Shown: piece by piece, positions 36,301-48,544 of the stretch
How positions within the stretch are numbered: the stretch's first letter is position 1
How the letters are laid out: each line of letters starts with the position of its first letter
Source: Mercurialis annua
Taxonomy: Eukaryota > Streptophyta > Magnoliopsida > Malpighiales > Euphorbiaceae
Direction: 5' to 3'
DNA length: 64,000 nucleotides
NCBI RefSeq assembly: GCF_937616625.2
Contig: NC_065574.1
Location: forward strand, 53,782,052-53,846,051
Translations under genes and position numbers: made by a program
The notes under the pieces: generated by a model
Told to the model about the DNA's origin: nothing
The model's input: the letters and a program-made list of their open reading frames with translations, nothing else
The model's database searches: none

Positions 36301-39300
36301 CATCTGCATACCACCCAAATCAGAATAGTCTCATAACCATCAGTAATTATTCCGGTAATGATGGAATGCACAACATATATCATCTAGCATTCTAGCTGAC
36401 TAAAAATTGTTCATTAGAATAATACAAAATATACAACTATTCATGGAAATCAGAACCACACCTCTCTGAGTGCTCCAATGCGAGGCACTACAGTTCCATC
36501 CCTCTTAATATGCGTGACTAAATCTTTTGAGATAGGTGAGCTGAAGAAAACATATGCTCTATATCCACAAAGAAAAGATAGAAAAATTGCAGCCATAGAA
36601 CCATTAGCAAGTCAGGACTACAAGTAAAAAAGAACAAAAAAGTTAAATCGTTCACATACTTCTTGTATAGAGGTGACCTCCCAGACATGTCTGACATGAA
36701 CATGACAACGCTGCAAAACCAAAATATTACAAATGGATATCCTACATATAAGTATAATATATAACATGCACACTCAAACACACACACACAAAACACTAAC
36801 ACAAACACAAATGTGAAAAGTTCGATCAATGTTAATGCATCTTTAAAAAGACACTAGTAATTCATCAAGAGTTAACATAAATCTGCTGGAATGACAAGTT
36901 AATCTTCTCCTAGGGAATACTGCAAAAATAGATGTTGCTTGTGATATAATTGCAAAAAGACTACAAGACAGGATAAAAAAGTATGTTAATTTTTTTAAAA
37001 AAAAGCATGTTATAGAAACGAAGAGAGTAATGCGACAGTTCCATTCAGAACAGATAATGCATCACAAAATGATCAAGTTCAGGTGTAATACTGCAATCCT
37101 AACATGTCAGAGAACTTGTGAAAGAAAAAGATTAGGGTATCAAACTTATCAATAACAATGTACTTAAAGGTCCTACTAATATGGAGTCTAATTGTCAATT
37201 TACATCTGAACTCCTCGTCATCCTTTCCTTTTCTTAATTAGACAAAACCAGAGAGAGGAATGTGCATTATCTCCTTCTCAACTCTAGAGCAAAACTAATA
37301 GCTACAGAAAACTTTCAAAACTAGAAGCAAACAAAAGTAAATATATTACTTCTCTTTTGTTGCTTGGATAAAGTATATAGCATCCATGGAAGGTAATGGC
37401 TGTCTTCGCCTGTATATATCTTCTACCACTGGAGAGAAAGAAAAACAAAAAATTCTAGTCAATTCTTGGGGACAAAATCAAGTGTGTGATTTTCAAATTC
37501 TGACAAAAATAACGAGGACAAAAAATTGTGGCAAACATAAATCATGTAAATAATGACATAAAACCAAAATTTTAATCATCCTATATAACTCTTTCTGTTA
37601 CTTAAAGAATTTCCAACCGCCATTTGAATTGAAAATATCTAATATACCTAGCCTCGTACGAAAATAATAACAGTTGGTCAGTTTTGTTTAAAAATTGCAT
37701 AAGTTTTCTTCTGATCTTTCTACGATCTTATCCAAGCTGTTAAGTGTTAACTATAAAAAACATAATCTATCTACCAAACTTTTATCAAAAACCTATATCC
37801 CAACATTTATGGTTTACCTCAACTGAAGAATGTACTATATATATTTTTCTCTTTTGTGGATATCATTTTTCACAAACGACATCAAAAAGTTAAGAGTCCA
37901 CTTGTCAGAAAAAGCCAAAAAAAAAGTAAATAGATACCAGGGTCATTAAGTGGAAGAAGAACACTACAAAATGCTTCGAGGGATGACAGTCACTGTGGTT
38001 CATAATTTTTAGAAAGGATTTAACAGAAGCTATTGGCATTTCCACTGAGGAAACAATTGACAATCCAGAGGCACACTAAATGATGGACATTATTAGAAAT
38101 CGACAAAAAAAATTGAGGAACTGTTTTTCGCAAGAAATAACTATAAGAGATAGCTAAGTTTTTTCCTTTGTATTTTTCAACTGTTTGGACTTTTGACCAA
38201 GAAAGCATAAACAATAGCATTCCAAAATACAGTAAACAAAATTTTCCCTTATCTTTATTGTCCAAGTTGCAATTTAAGAACAATTTCTAAGTTAATGCCA
38301 AAAGGGAGCCTAGGCTATCATACAGATTCTTACATGAAACTCCTTCCTGTGTTATATCAGCCATCTTGCACGAATAAGACATTATCTTTACAGTTAGTTT
38401 GTCCATGATGAGCACCTATAAATAAAATAATGAACAGACAGCATAAGTAACTAACATTCTACACAATGAAAAAGGATGGAAGGATAATGGTTAATAGCAC
38501 AACCTTATCTTTCAAAAAAAATGTGATGCAATATAAATCAACAACAACGAAAACTAGTTCTATCCAAGCACCAATTGCTTCTAATCAATCCCTATAAAGG
38601 AAACTAGGCCGCAAGGCATTCTACTTTGAGTAACCCATGGATAAAATCATGTAAAATAGATCCAAAATCTTGATTGACGTTTATTAAGGTAGGAGATGAT
38701 CTATATACCATTTGCACACAAGCAGGATATGAAGCATACACACTACACGGTCAATAAAACTTTCTTTTTCTCAGGGCGTGAAAGAGAAATAAAACTGAGA
38801 CTCCATTAATAAAACAAGGCTCTTCAATAGGTTTGGAGGTGTCACTGCATGATTTTACACAAAATATGCTTCGTGCGACATGTCCCACTGGACTCCAAGA
38901 TGATTAATCCTCAATATAACAGGGACATGGTACAACAAGATATAATTAAATAAAAGAAACAAGCTGCAGTACCTTCCATGTTGATTTTGAATCCCCTGTT
39001 TTTGCTGATCGAAGCATTTCATGTAACAAACCTGAACAGTCGAGAGTTCAAATTGAATAGTAGTCAGACCAACTAAACTGCGATATTAAGCAGCATGGCT
39101 ATCTGTAGTATCTTGACTATTTAAAACAACAGAAAAACAGATAATATCATTAAATCTGAGGTGGTCTAATAAGCTCAGACTCGCAACCTCTTGGTCTCTT
39201 GCTCTAAGTAAATGAAACTTCCCTTAATGTATACATATAGATATTTGTAATTAAAATAAAATATTAAAACATTGTAAGATGCCGTATTTTCCTAAGGTAC

Positions 39301-40289
39301 TGTGAAGGATCCCGCAACTGGTCAATGAGAAGGACAAACACATAAGGCCTGCCTTATCAGTGAACCTACTTACGCTAACTAATTTGCCTAATCTGGAAAC
39401 TATTGACCTGGAACATGCACAAGAAGGACAAACACATAAGGCCTGCCTTATCATATCTATGATGTGCCCTTACCCTCACTAACTAATTTGCATAAACTGG
39501 AAAACTATTAACCTGGGATCATGCACAAGAACAAAGTGGGTCATGGTAGCATCATCTCCGTGAAAGTTCTAACAACCCCCCTCAAATGAAAACAGTGTGG
39601 TGGCAGAAGCAGCAGGTAGATTTACATGCCTTGGCAAATTCATATTTTGGATCAATCCTCAATCAAGGAACATAATAGTACTAATCAATGTAAAATTACA
39701 ATCTTCTTCTAACATTTTACAATCCCTAAGTGCTGCCATTTTTTAATATTAGCCGCACACAACACTTTTCTCTCATTTACTTTCTTTTCAAACGAAGGAT
39801 AACTATGCCACAGTGAAAACATCAATGTTCTAATACAACTATCAAATATCTCACTATCTTATTCCCAACTAGCAAAATCATACAATAACACAAATCTTCC
39901 TCAAGTGGTATAAAACTCGCGCTTAATCAATCAATTAATTCTATAAAATTAACCAACTCAACTCAAACTACCTAATTAGCAGAACTAACAGCAAAATCAA
40001 AACTATAAACACAAACGTCTGCATTTAAAGCTATAGTTCAACTTAAAACAAACTAATCACCAAAAAAATTCAAAAGCCAGTACATAAAAAAACATCAACT
40101 GAAACAAACAATAGAGCTGTAAAAGACAATAAAAAGACTGATCATAGATCATGTAAAAATAGGATAAAGAAGTCACTGAAATTAAAATTAATACAGAGTG
40201 AGAAAGACAAACTGACGTTCACGGCTGATTTGCCTGAAATTTTTGTACTCGCCACCGGAAGATGACGCGTCAGAATCTGAGAACGACAT
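30355..40289 (-). CDS. KEU: Sec1/Munc18 protein, KEULE/SEC1A group
   Basis: Twenty-one exons join in frame: 40289-40217, 39031-38973, 38415-38334, 37428-37350, 36710-36660, 36558-36462, 36303-36271, 35533-35408, 34714-34529, 34453-34370, 34297-34199, 34113-34037, 33300-33207, 32316-32191, 32106-32011, 31867-31751, 31660-31580, 31090-30900, 30777-30687, 30588-30499 and 30408-30355, giving 661 aa. The sequence is Sec1 family (PF00995) throughout: [91 protein letters not shown]. The protein binds syntaxin-type SNAREs; KEULE with KNOLLE drives cell-plate vesicle fusion in cytokinesis. The ending LSLDDLQI favours KEULE over SEC1A/B, but the paralogue call is tentative. Several introns carry MITEs, none touching an exon. 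Confidence 0.9.
32454..32824. mobile_element. Mutator-type MITE in a KEU intron, family A copy 1
   Basis: This 371-bp element has long inverted ends starting GGGTTAATTCCATAAAAAAT (roughly 65 bp alignable with mismatches) and a 9-bp duplication TAAAGTAAA (32445-32453 and 32825-32833). It lies between exons 13 and 14 and is non-coding. A clearly related copy sits at 43948-44317. Confidence 0.87.
33640..33840. repeat. Fragment of a dispersed non-coding repeat in a KEU intron
   Basis: This segment reads like one arm of a MITE (phrases such as GGGGCAAATATGTCCCTATGG and CACTTGGGCCCCTAAGTATA). It resembles the style of the elements at 60.7, 62.8 and 63.2 kb, but no opposite end or target duplication was found. 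Confidence 0.35.
35082..35341. mobile_element. Stowaway (Tc1/mariner) MITE in a KEU intron
   Basis: This 260-bp element begins CTCCCTCTGTCCCGTTTTAG, ends with its imperfect reverse complement (…GGACGGAAGGAG) and is flanked by TA on both sides. CTCCCTCYGTCCC is the classic Stowaway terminus. It lies in the intron between exons 8 and 9. Confidence 0.92.
39328..39530 (+). repeat. Imperfect tandem duplication of about 94 bp in KEU intron 1
   Basis: AGAAGGACAAACACATAAGG starts at 39328 and again at 39422, and the following sequence (GCCTGCCTTATCA … CTAACTAATTTGC … CATGCACAAGAA) repeats with substitutions and small indels. It is intronic. Confidence 0.8.
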
Positions 40290-41132
40290 TGATTCTCTGT
40301 CTGATCGATCCAAATAACAATACAAACGAATTGGAAACAGATCGTTCGCTGCGTTTTGAATAGGAAATGAAGTAGAAGATTAGCGAATAATAACGGAGAG
40401 AGATCAAAACGGAGAACGGAGAACGGATTCTGAGAGCTGTGAGAGAGAAAAGAGAGACGAAACAGCGAAAGAGAAAAGAAAAGTAAACAACTGTTGTTGT
40501 TCTGTTTTATCAAATCAATAATTAATTAATTAATTAAATTTAATTACAGGTACATTTTTTTATTTATTATCCGAAATAACTGACTTATTTTTCTATTTAT
40601 AATGAGGTGCTGACCATTATAAACCGAAATTGAACCGGCCAATCTCGCGTTTCGTATTGGAAACAAAGTGGACCGTTCTTGCTCTATCTATGTTTTCTTT
40701 TCTTTCTATCCTATAATTTTATTTGAATAAAAATATATAATTTAATTTTAATAATACCATTAGATTTTAAAATATAGTACGTGATATAAATTTATAGTTA
40801 AAATTTATTCATTAGTTGCTAAAAAAGCTTAAAGTATCAATCCATATTATAAATCGACAGAGACGGAGGTAAGGTATGGCCAGGCAGGGCCTGGGCTATA
40901 CCTCACTATTGAAAAAAAAATTACTACCTAAACTAATACTAAACTAAATTTTTAAATTGCTACACACTTTAACTTTACATTTTAATACATTACCTGGACA
41001 TTTGGAATTTATAAACAAAATTTATGGACTTCATAAAATATTTATATAATAAAATCTATGCAATTTGGATGAGCCTATAATTTTTTATTTATTTATAATA
41101 TTTGTCGTATTTAATTTTAATAAAAAAATTAT
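40290..41132. other. 5' flank of the Sec1-like gene
   Basis: 40290-40510 is purine-rich on the plus strand (CT-rich on the gene strand), as in plant 5' UTRs and core promoters. Beyond about 40550 the sequence is A+T-rich with no gene. The Pack-MULE-like element begins at 41133. Confidence 0.45.
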
Positions 41133-41519
41133 GAGTAAATCACAATAATATTCTAAAAAGCCCCCTATTTTTCATGCGGTACATTATTTTTGAAAAGTAT
41201 TTCAGTCCGTACCATTTTTTCCGAAAATATTTCATTCACCACGTTATTGACGACGTCAGGCCTACATAAAGCTGGTGCACCTATTTGAATGTTCAACTGA
41301 CCTGCGCATGTGCGGGTCACTTCCATTTACTTTTTGTTTTTTCTTAAAACACACTATTTAATTGTTTACATATTTATTTATTTAAATTATATAAAATATT
41401 ATTTCTTGTATATAAATTTTAATTTTAATTTTAAAAATATTAAAATACATCATACACAAATTATAAATTTTTTTAAAAATATAATTCTATGAACTATTTA
41501 TTGAAAAATTGTTAAACAT

Positions 41520-42553
<1,034 letters not shown>

Positions 42554-42560
<7 letters not shown>

Positions 42561-42883
42561 GATACAAAAATGACCATTTTGTTTACCCCGTGACTCAGTA
42601 GCTATGAGTTAAAACGAAGAAGATGAAGATAAAAGTAAGACATAATTTTTTTCTTTAATAGTCTATGTGGCACTAGTACACTTTACATATGCTTTATAAA
42701 TATATATTTTTTATTTTTTAAACGGCTACATAGATTAGTTAACGTTTATTCAATAGTGTCGTCTTGAAAAGGGTTTAGATGTTCCATTTTATTAACGTTA
42801 GGAACATTTTTGAGACTCGAAAAATATTAGGGGGTCAAGTGAGCCACGGGATAAATATTAGAGTCATTTTTGTACCATAACCT
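42554..42883. mobile_element. Mutator-type MITE nested in the Pack-MULE-like element
   Basis: The 330-bp element has inverted ends sharing TACAAAAATGAC and CCCGTG.CTCA blocks (left GGATTAAGATACAAAAATGA; right, reverse-complemented, AGGTTATGGTACAAAAATGA). It is flanked by the 9-bp duplication TATAAAATT (42545-42553 and 42884-42892). It is non-coding. Confidence 0.8.
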
Positions 42884-43147
42884 TATAAAATTTTGACGAT
42901 CATCTATTTTTAACATAAATTAAAAATTCACAATTGATGTATTAAAGATATATCAAATATGTATATGTTATATTAATATAATAAATTTATTAAAATTATA
43001 AATATGTACAGCCTTATTTAGAGACTCAAAGTCCACTACAATTCTCACCACCATTATCATTTTCTTCTCTGCCTTTCCTTTTTAATTCTTACATGCCTTT
43101 CTATGGTTTACATTAGCTTCTTTCTGTCTCCCTAAAACAATAATTAG

Positions 43148-43330
43148 AATCCGGCTTCAAAGAGGAAACAACGGTAATTCGCGAAGTTGCTTCACGCGCC
43201 GTCGAGGACCTTCCTGTTTCCTTCGAAGTCGGCACCTCCGTCGCTCAGGAATCGCTAGAAACCGTGGGCCAGGCCATCGATGATATCAGCGCTATCTTCT
43301 GGAACTCAACGGCTTAGATTATATCTCTTG
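43148..43330 (+). pseudogene. Captured host exon (possible BSD-domain protein fragment)
   Basis: An AG acceptor (…ATTAG) precedes a G+C-richer exon that encodes SGFKEETTVIREVASRAVED, then LPVSFEVGTSVAQESLETVG, QAIDDISAIFWNSTA, a TAG stop at 43315-43317 and IISLG before a good GT donor at 43331. Codon-like composition and flanking splice sites mark it as a real former exon. The in-frame TAG, where CAG (Gln) would be expected, suggests decay. From memory the peptide resembles the N-terminal part of plant BSD-domain proteins; this assignment is weak. No further exons are seen in the element. Confidence 0.6.
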
Positions 43331-43947
43331 GTAAAAATTAAAATTTTCTTCATTGGTGATTAGGAAAATGATTTGGAGTAAATAGAAAGGAAGAAGAGTG
43401 GCGGCAGTGAAGCAGCGGAGGAGAAGGGGCACACTGTAATTTGGTAGGTGATGCGATAAAGATGAGTAAAAATTAGATTTTTTTGGGTGGGTGTGTGGAC
43501 GAATTAGACAGCTGTAAGCTTAGAAAAAAATATGTGCTGGTGAAAAGAATTGAAAAAAAATTTATAAAATTGTAATAAAAGTGATACTAATGTAAACCAT
43601 AGAAACAAAAAACTACCGCATGAAAATTGGTCTAATTTTCGGACTTTTTCTGTAATTTTCTCAAAAATTATTATATTTTAATTAATAAATATTCTTACTA
43701 AATTATCTCTATCTTAAAATTTGTTGACATTTATAATATTTATTTTTGTTTATATTATTGTATTTTTTAAATAAATTAATAAGAGGTAAATTTGAATATT
43801 TAAAAAATAATTTAATGCTCTTTTAATATTTTAAATCGACAAATATATATTATGGACTAAAATATTTCTTAAATACGACAAATATTATGGACCGGAAGAA
43901 ATATTAAAGGTGAGAAAGTGTATATGAAAGTCTAATCATTATATAAA

Positions 43948-44317
43948 GAGTTAATTCTTAAAAAAATCACGAACTTTACACGAAGTTTCATTTTAATCAT
44001 TACCTTTAAAAGTTGCTATTTAAAGGCACGAACTTTCATTTTGTTTCAAATCTATCATTTCAGTGTATTTTTGTTGACTAAATTCTTAAATAAACCATTA
44101 ATGAAAGACCCAAATTATAAATCGACATTAAATCTTATTATCTTTTAGTTAGAGTATATAGGATTAGGAATTTTTTGTTCGATAAAATACATCGGATTTT
44201 ACTTTGGTGATAGATTTGAAACAAAATGAAAGTTCGTGCCTTTAAATGACAACTTTTAAAGTACATGATTAAAATGAAACTTTGTGTAAAGTTCGTGATT
44301 TTTTTAGGAATTAATCC
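43948..44317. mobile_element. Mutator-type MITE, family A copy 2
   Basis: This copy shares the full layout of 32454-32824: an end reading GAGTTAATTCTTAAAAAAAT, AATCACGAACTTTACACGAA, ATCTATCATTT near the middle, and the mirrored right end closing GGAATTAATCC. The length is about 370 bp. I found no clean target duplication, so it is probably older or has drifted at its borders. Confidence 0.8.
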
Positions 44318-44640
44318 AAATAAAAATCATGTCAATGATAGTTTAAATTATTCTTTTATCAAAATGGTAGTATTTTTTATTGATTCAACACCCAACTATT
44401 AACCATTAACAATGTAAAATTTATTTTCAAAACGACTTAATTAGCTTCTTACGTTGGTTTATGGTACCACAAATATAAACTTAACTCTAACAATAAGAAC
44501 AAAAGACTAAAAATTTAACTTTTCACCTTCTGTTTCTGATAAAACTAAATTAGCTAATATTATCATATTGATATAAATTTTTAAAGTTGAAAAATGATTT
44601 GCCAGAAAATCAATTACTTCATATATAGAGTCGGTAAATT

Positions 44641-47058
44641 TGTCACGACCCAAATTATTGAGCCGAGACCGGCGCTAGGGAATGGGAGTGGTAGCTCCGA
44701 AACCCGTAGTAAGCCTAAAACCACTCTAACTTTTTCGCGGAAACGCAAACACAACTATCCTATAAACATGTAATAAGAAGACACGTTTACAATCATAACG
44801 TACATCATATATATCACACCATCGATACAACCATAGTGGGCATCTCACTTCCGTAACTTGTACGTACTAGCCCGTCTATCGATCAATACAAAACTGACAA
44901 CCAAAAGACGTCACATCAAACAAACATTAAATATGTACACAACCTATAAGACCTGACTATTCTATGCTAAGACTCGTCATACGTATACTACTGCAGCACC
45001 AAGGGGACTCGTACTCAGCACACCAAAGACGGTCTGTCTGATCCGACTCTATACACCTGAAAAACATCAATGTGAGGGGTCAGTATTTGGGGAAATACTG
45101 AGTGAGAAAACACATTACTAAGGTATTATAGAAAATAACATCGCATTTAAAACAAAACACATATATACAAACATATTATACTTCAAGCATTTGATCCGAT
45201 CGAAACCCTAATATCTTAGTATGCATAATGAACATTATCACAACATCTAACGATCGATCGATATGAGTCCGGGATAGTTCAACCAGCCGACTCGCAGATA
45301 CAGGCCCCGGGATAGTTCAACCAGATAGGCTCTGTATCGCATGCACAAACAAGTATGATAGACGACCCATGAAATCTCTATCTATGACTTACCCGGACGC
45401 TGGTGATCACACAGCCTATTGACACCCAATAGGTAGCTTGTTTCCCCCGGATCATATACTAGTTTTCACAATCTATATATATTCGATAATACGATGTACA
45501 AATTCATTTCTATCGATAAAATACTATAGCATGCGATGTAGTTTAATATTATATTTATAATATAAAAACTATCTATTGCGTAATAATACTCAAAGTAAAG
45601 TTTAACTCACAACGATCGCTATTCCTTATATCCAAACGTAAGCTCCACACGTCATTCACTCTTTTAACTATTCCAGCTCGTCGATCTCATACCTCGTCGA
45701 TGTATCCACTTCCTATTCAAATCATATGTACGTTTAATTCATCATCGTAAACTTAATACTAAAACTCTAAGTTATAAACTTAGTTCGATATGATCGTATT
45801 CCCGATACGACTCTTGACTTCGATAATATTTTAATCCAATTTTCTCGAAAATATCAAATCTCTAGATCAAATAGACGTCATATACTCGTGAATACGAGCC
45901 GGGGTACACGGGCGTGCCCCGAGGTGGGTTCACGATCGTGCAACCAAGTGCACGTTCGTGCACCTCAGGGGTACACGTTCGTGTACTTCTAGTACACGTT
46001 CGTGCACCATGAAAAGTGCACGTTCGTGTACTTTAGGTACACGATCGTGTACCTTGCTAGGTGCACGTTCGTGTACTTTCAGTACACGTTCGTGCACCCG
46101 TGGTACACGGTCGTGCACCACGTGCACAGCTCCTCGGAAGTTGATTTCCGGGGTTTTATCACCATTCCGACATGCTTCACACATCCATACTCAAAACCCA
46201 TATCTCGGTTTCTTCAAAAACGTCATAATAACTTCAAAAACGTCAAATTCGAATCCAAAATCGTTAAAACGATAAAACCGCTCGAAACCTTAAACCAAAA
46301 CGTCAAGCTTACCTCAATTGACGCTCGTAGAAGATAGAGAATTGAATTCTCAATCCATCGGCGCGAGAATCACTCGATTCGGACGAGAAACGGCGAAACC
46401 GCGGCGGATCGAAATCGTTCGTCAAAACCTTCTGTGAGTTTCTATAACCTTCTGATCATTCCTTATTCTTAAGGAAACATATATATAGTTTGGCAAATTT
46501 GCCAGTTTAATCCTTCATTTCTTTAACTTAAACCAATTCTCTTTTAAACTTTCAATTTTAACCAAACGGTTAATTATCCTTTTAACTCGATTATCTACGT
46601 ATTATTTATATCCCAATAAATAATACTACTCCAAAAATAATTATTTCCGTCGATAATCTTCCAATTTCTATTCTCGAGGCTAAATTGGCTAATTTACACT
46701 TTGGTCCTTGAACTCTTCAAAATTGACAATTTAGCCCAAAATGAATCCGCGTCCAAATTTTAAAAGGTCTCCGATTGACCTGAAACTTTTACCACCAATA
46801 CTATAAAACATTTCGCGGACCTTGGCGAAATAATTCCAATTTCGGACTTAACTGGTTAAATTACCACTTTAGTCCCTGAACTCTAGTTTGTGACTTTCTT
46901 GATATTTTTCCTTATTTTCTTATTCCAATCCATAAACAATTACGTCCTACTCCATATTATCCTTTTCTTTAATATCCAATATCTTTATCTCTGCAACTCC
47001 GGTCCTTCTCTGCCGGACACGTTGCACTAAACGACACCTGAACTTACAGGGTATTACA
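44641..47058 (-). repeat. 3' LTR (left copy)
   Basis: This 2418-bp copy is identical in length to the right copy. Reading both, I found differences only at 45121 (A versus G) and 46191 (T versus A). It starts TGTCACGACC and ends GGGTATTACA on the plus strand. Confidence 0.95.
45904..46128. repeat. Ten-unit palindrome array inside the left LTR
   Basis: About ten copies of the 16-bp near-palindrome GTRCACGNTCGTGYAC occur at roughly 20-25 bp spacing, with R and Y alternating between TA- and TG-type arms. The block is open in several frames on both strands (VHERV-type and TRSCT-type peptides), but this follows from the repeat and is not evidence of coding. Confidence 0.9.
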
Positions 47059-47071
47059 TTCTTCCCCCCTT
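47059..47071 (-). other. Polypurine tract of the LTR retrotransposon
   Basis: AAGGGGGGAAGAA on the minus strand directly abuts the TG start of the 3' LTR. It is the primer for plus-strand synthesis. Confidence 0.88.
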
Positions 47072-48526
47072 ATAAAAATTCGTCCTCGAATTTTCATACA
47101 ACCTTTTTACTTATCTTAAACCTTTGACCCTTTTCATTTGTTCCTTGTTTAACATTCAATACTATATACTTTGTATTCCATCACACGCTTTCTTGACTCG
47201 TCGCTCCTATCCTTGTACATCTATCGTCGATATCCTTATTAAATCCGACGTCTTTCTAATATCACACAATATCCACCTCATCTTATCATAAGGGCAATCT
47301 TCTATCTTCAAAGCATAAACTATAAATCGATTCCTATACTCAACTATCCTCTTTTCATACTCCTATCATACAATATGAACGTCCTAGTTCACCGTCCAAT
47401 CATTTTCATTCCGCTATTCACGTACATCTATCATTCACTTCTCTTATACAAACTTCATCCTTCATATCCACTTCTTCTCTTATATCCTTGTTTAAGATCT
47501 TTGACATCCCGTCAAAGAGATACTTACTTTCTAACACATCACTAATCGGGTACATATCACTGTCCAACGTATTCACGATCTTAACTATATACTAGCTCGT
47601 TAACTCGAAACTAAGTTCATATCCTAGAAGCATAACGTCTATGTTTTCGCAACTATACGTATTCATTCGCCTCTTGGTCTTGATCGCAGCTTGCTCGCGA
47701 GCACTTCACTTCCGTTACAGAGTTCTGGTCTAGGTATACTTATATGAAAACAAAACTCTTTCAAAACTCTTTCGACAAAACGATTCATCTTGAACTTTAA
47801 ATCAAATTTCATTTTCATTTTAACAAAATTGTGCACTAGGGTGATGACGTCTCTCATCCCCAAAGAGTTGCCACATCTCACCTCTTTGTCTGAACATAAT
47901 GCATATGATGCATGTCCTATCGATGTATGTATAGATATATGTAGTGATGCATTTCTATCAATGTCGTGGCACCTATCGATAACTATCGCGGGTCTAGGCA
48001 CAATTATGTTTTCCAAATTGTTTAAACAAACAACTTTCAAAAAGTTTTAAACTTCGAGTTTTGTAAGTTCTCTAGACCTTTAAACTCTGTACACGGTAGG
48101 TTCTTCCACTTCTGTAACTTCATACTTCTTCTTCATGCACATCTCGACATTTCGATAATTCGATTTCGATACCATCTATGCGTCATATACGTATTTCGCA
48201 AAGAAACAAACAAAGGTTTCACAATCCATCGATCATACTTGTCATAATGAAACAAACAAGAATTTCACAATCCATCGATCATACTTATCATAATGAAACC
48301 TACAAAAATTCTCAATCAATCAAAATGTACGATCAATCAATTCGATCTTAAAACAAATAATACAAACGACTTGGATCAGACATGGCTCAATTCTATAGCT
48401 GCAGTAGTTCCTAGCTTAGTCTAATGACCTAATACCTAGGAACAAACAAACATCAATCACAGACTTGCAGTGGTATCATGGACCAACTGCACTCAAATCA
48501 CATATTAGCAGAGGTAACTGGACCAA
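47072..48526. other. Interior of the retrotransposon, no recognisable protein
   Basis: The interior is pyrimidine-rich on the plus strand. The longest frames (about 86-125 codons near 47663-48050) show no gag, zinc-knuckle or polymerase motif. A 50-bp segment containing ACAAACAA.AATTTCACAATC is repeated at 48205-48300. It may hold packaging or dimerisation signals, which cannot be recognised by eye. Confidence 0.6.
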
Positions 48527-48540
48527 CTGCTCTGATACCA
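48527..48540 (-). other. Primer-binding site (initiator tRNA-Met type)
   Basis: The minus strand reads TGGTATCAGAGCAG four bases after the end of the 5' LTR. This is the standard complement of the 3' end of plant initiator tRNA-Met and fixes the element's orientation. Confidence 0.9.
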
Positions 48541-48544
48541 ACTT

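Noticed and set aside
45904..46128. CRISPR-like regular repeats
   Set aside because: Units are self-complementary, spacers are only a few bases long, and the setting is a plant LTR. A CRISPR array needs unique spacers of about 30 bp and a prokaryotic context.
45930..46337. Several 84-111 codon ORFs in the LTR (repeated at 49834-50241)
   Set aside because: They follow from the palindrome array, are open on both strands at once, and show no domain.
47663..48040. 125-codon ORF in the retrotransposon interior as a gag remnant
   Set aside because: No zinc knuckle or gag-like motif is visible, and an opposite-strand ORF overlaps it.
48527..48540. Possible tRNA-Met gene fragment
   Set aside because: Only the complement of the tRNA 3' end is present, exactly at the LTR border, so it is the retrotransposon primer-binding site. 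No cloverleaf is encoded.
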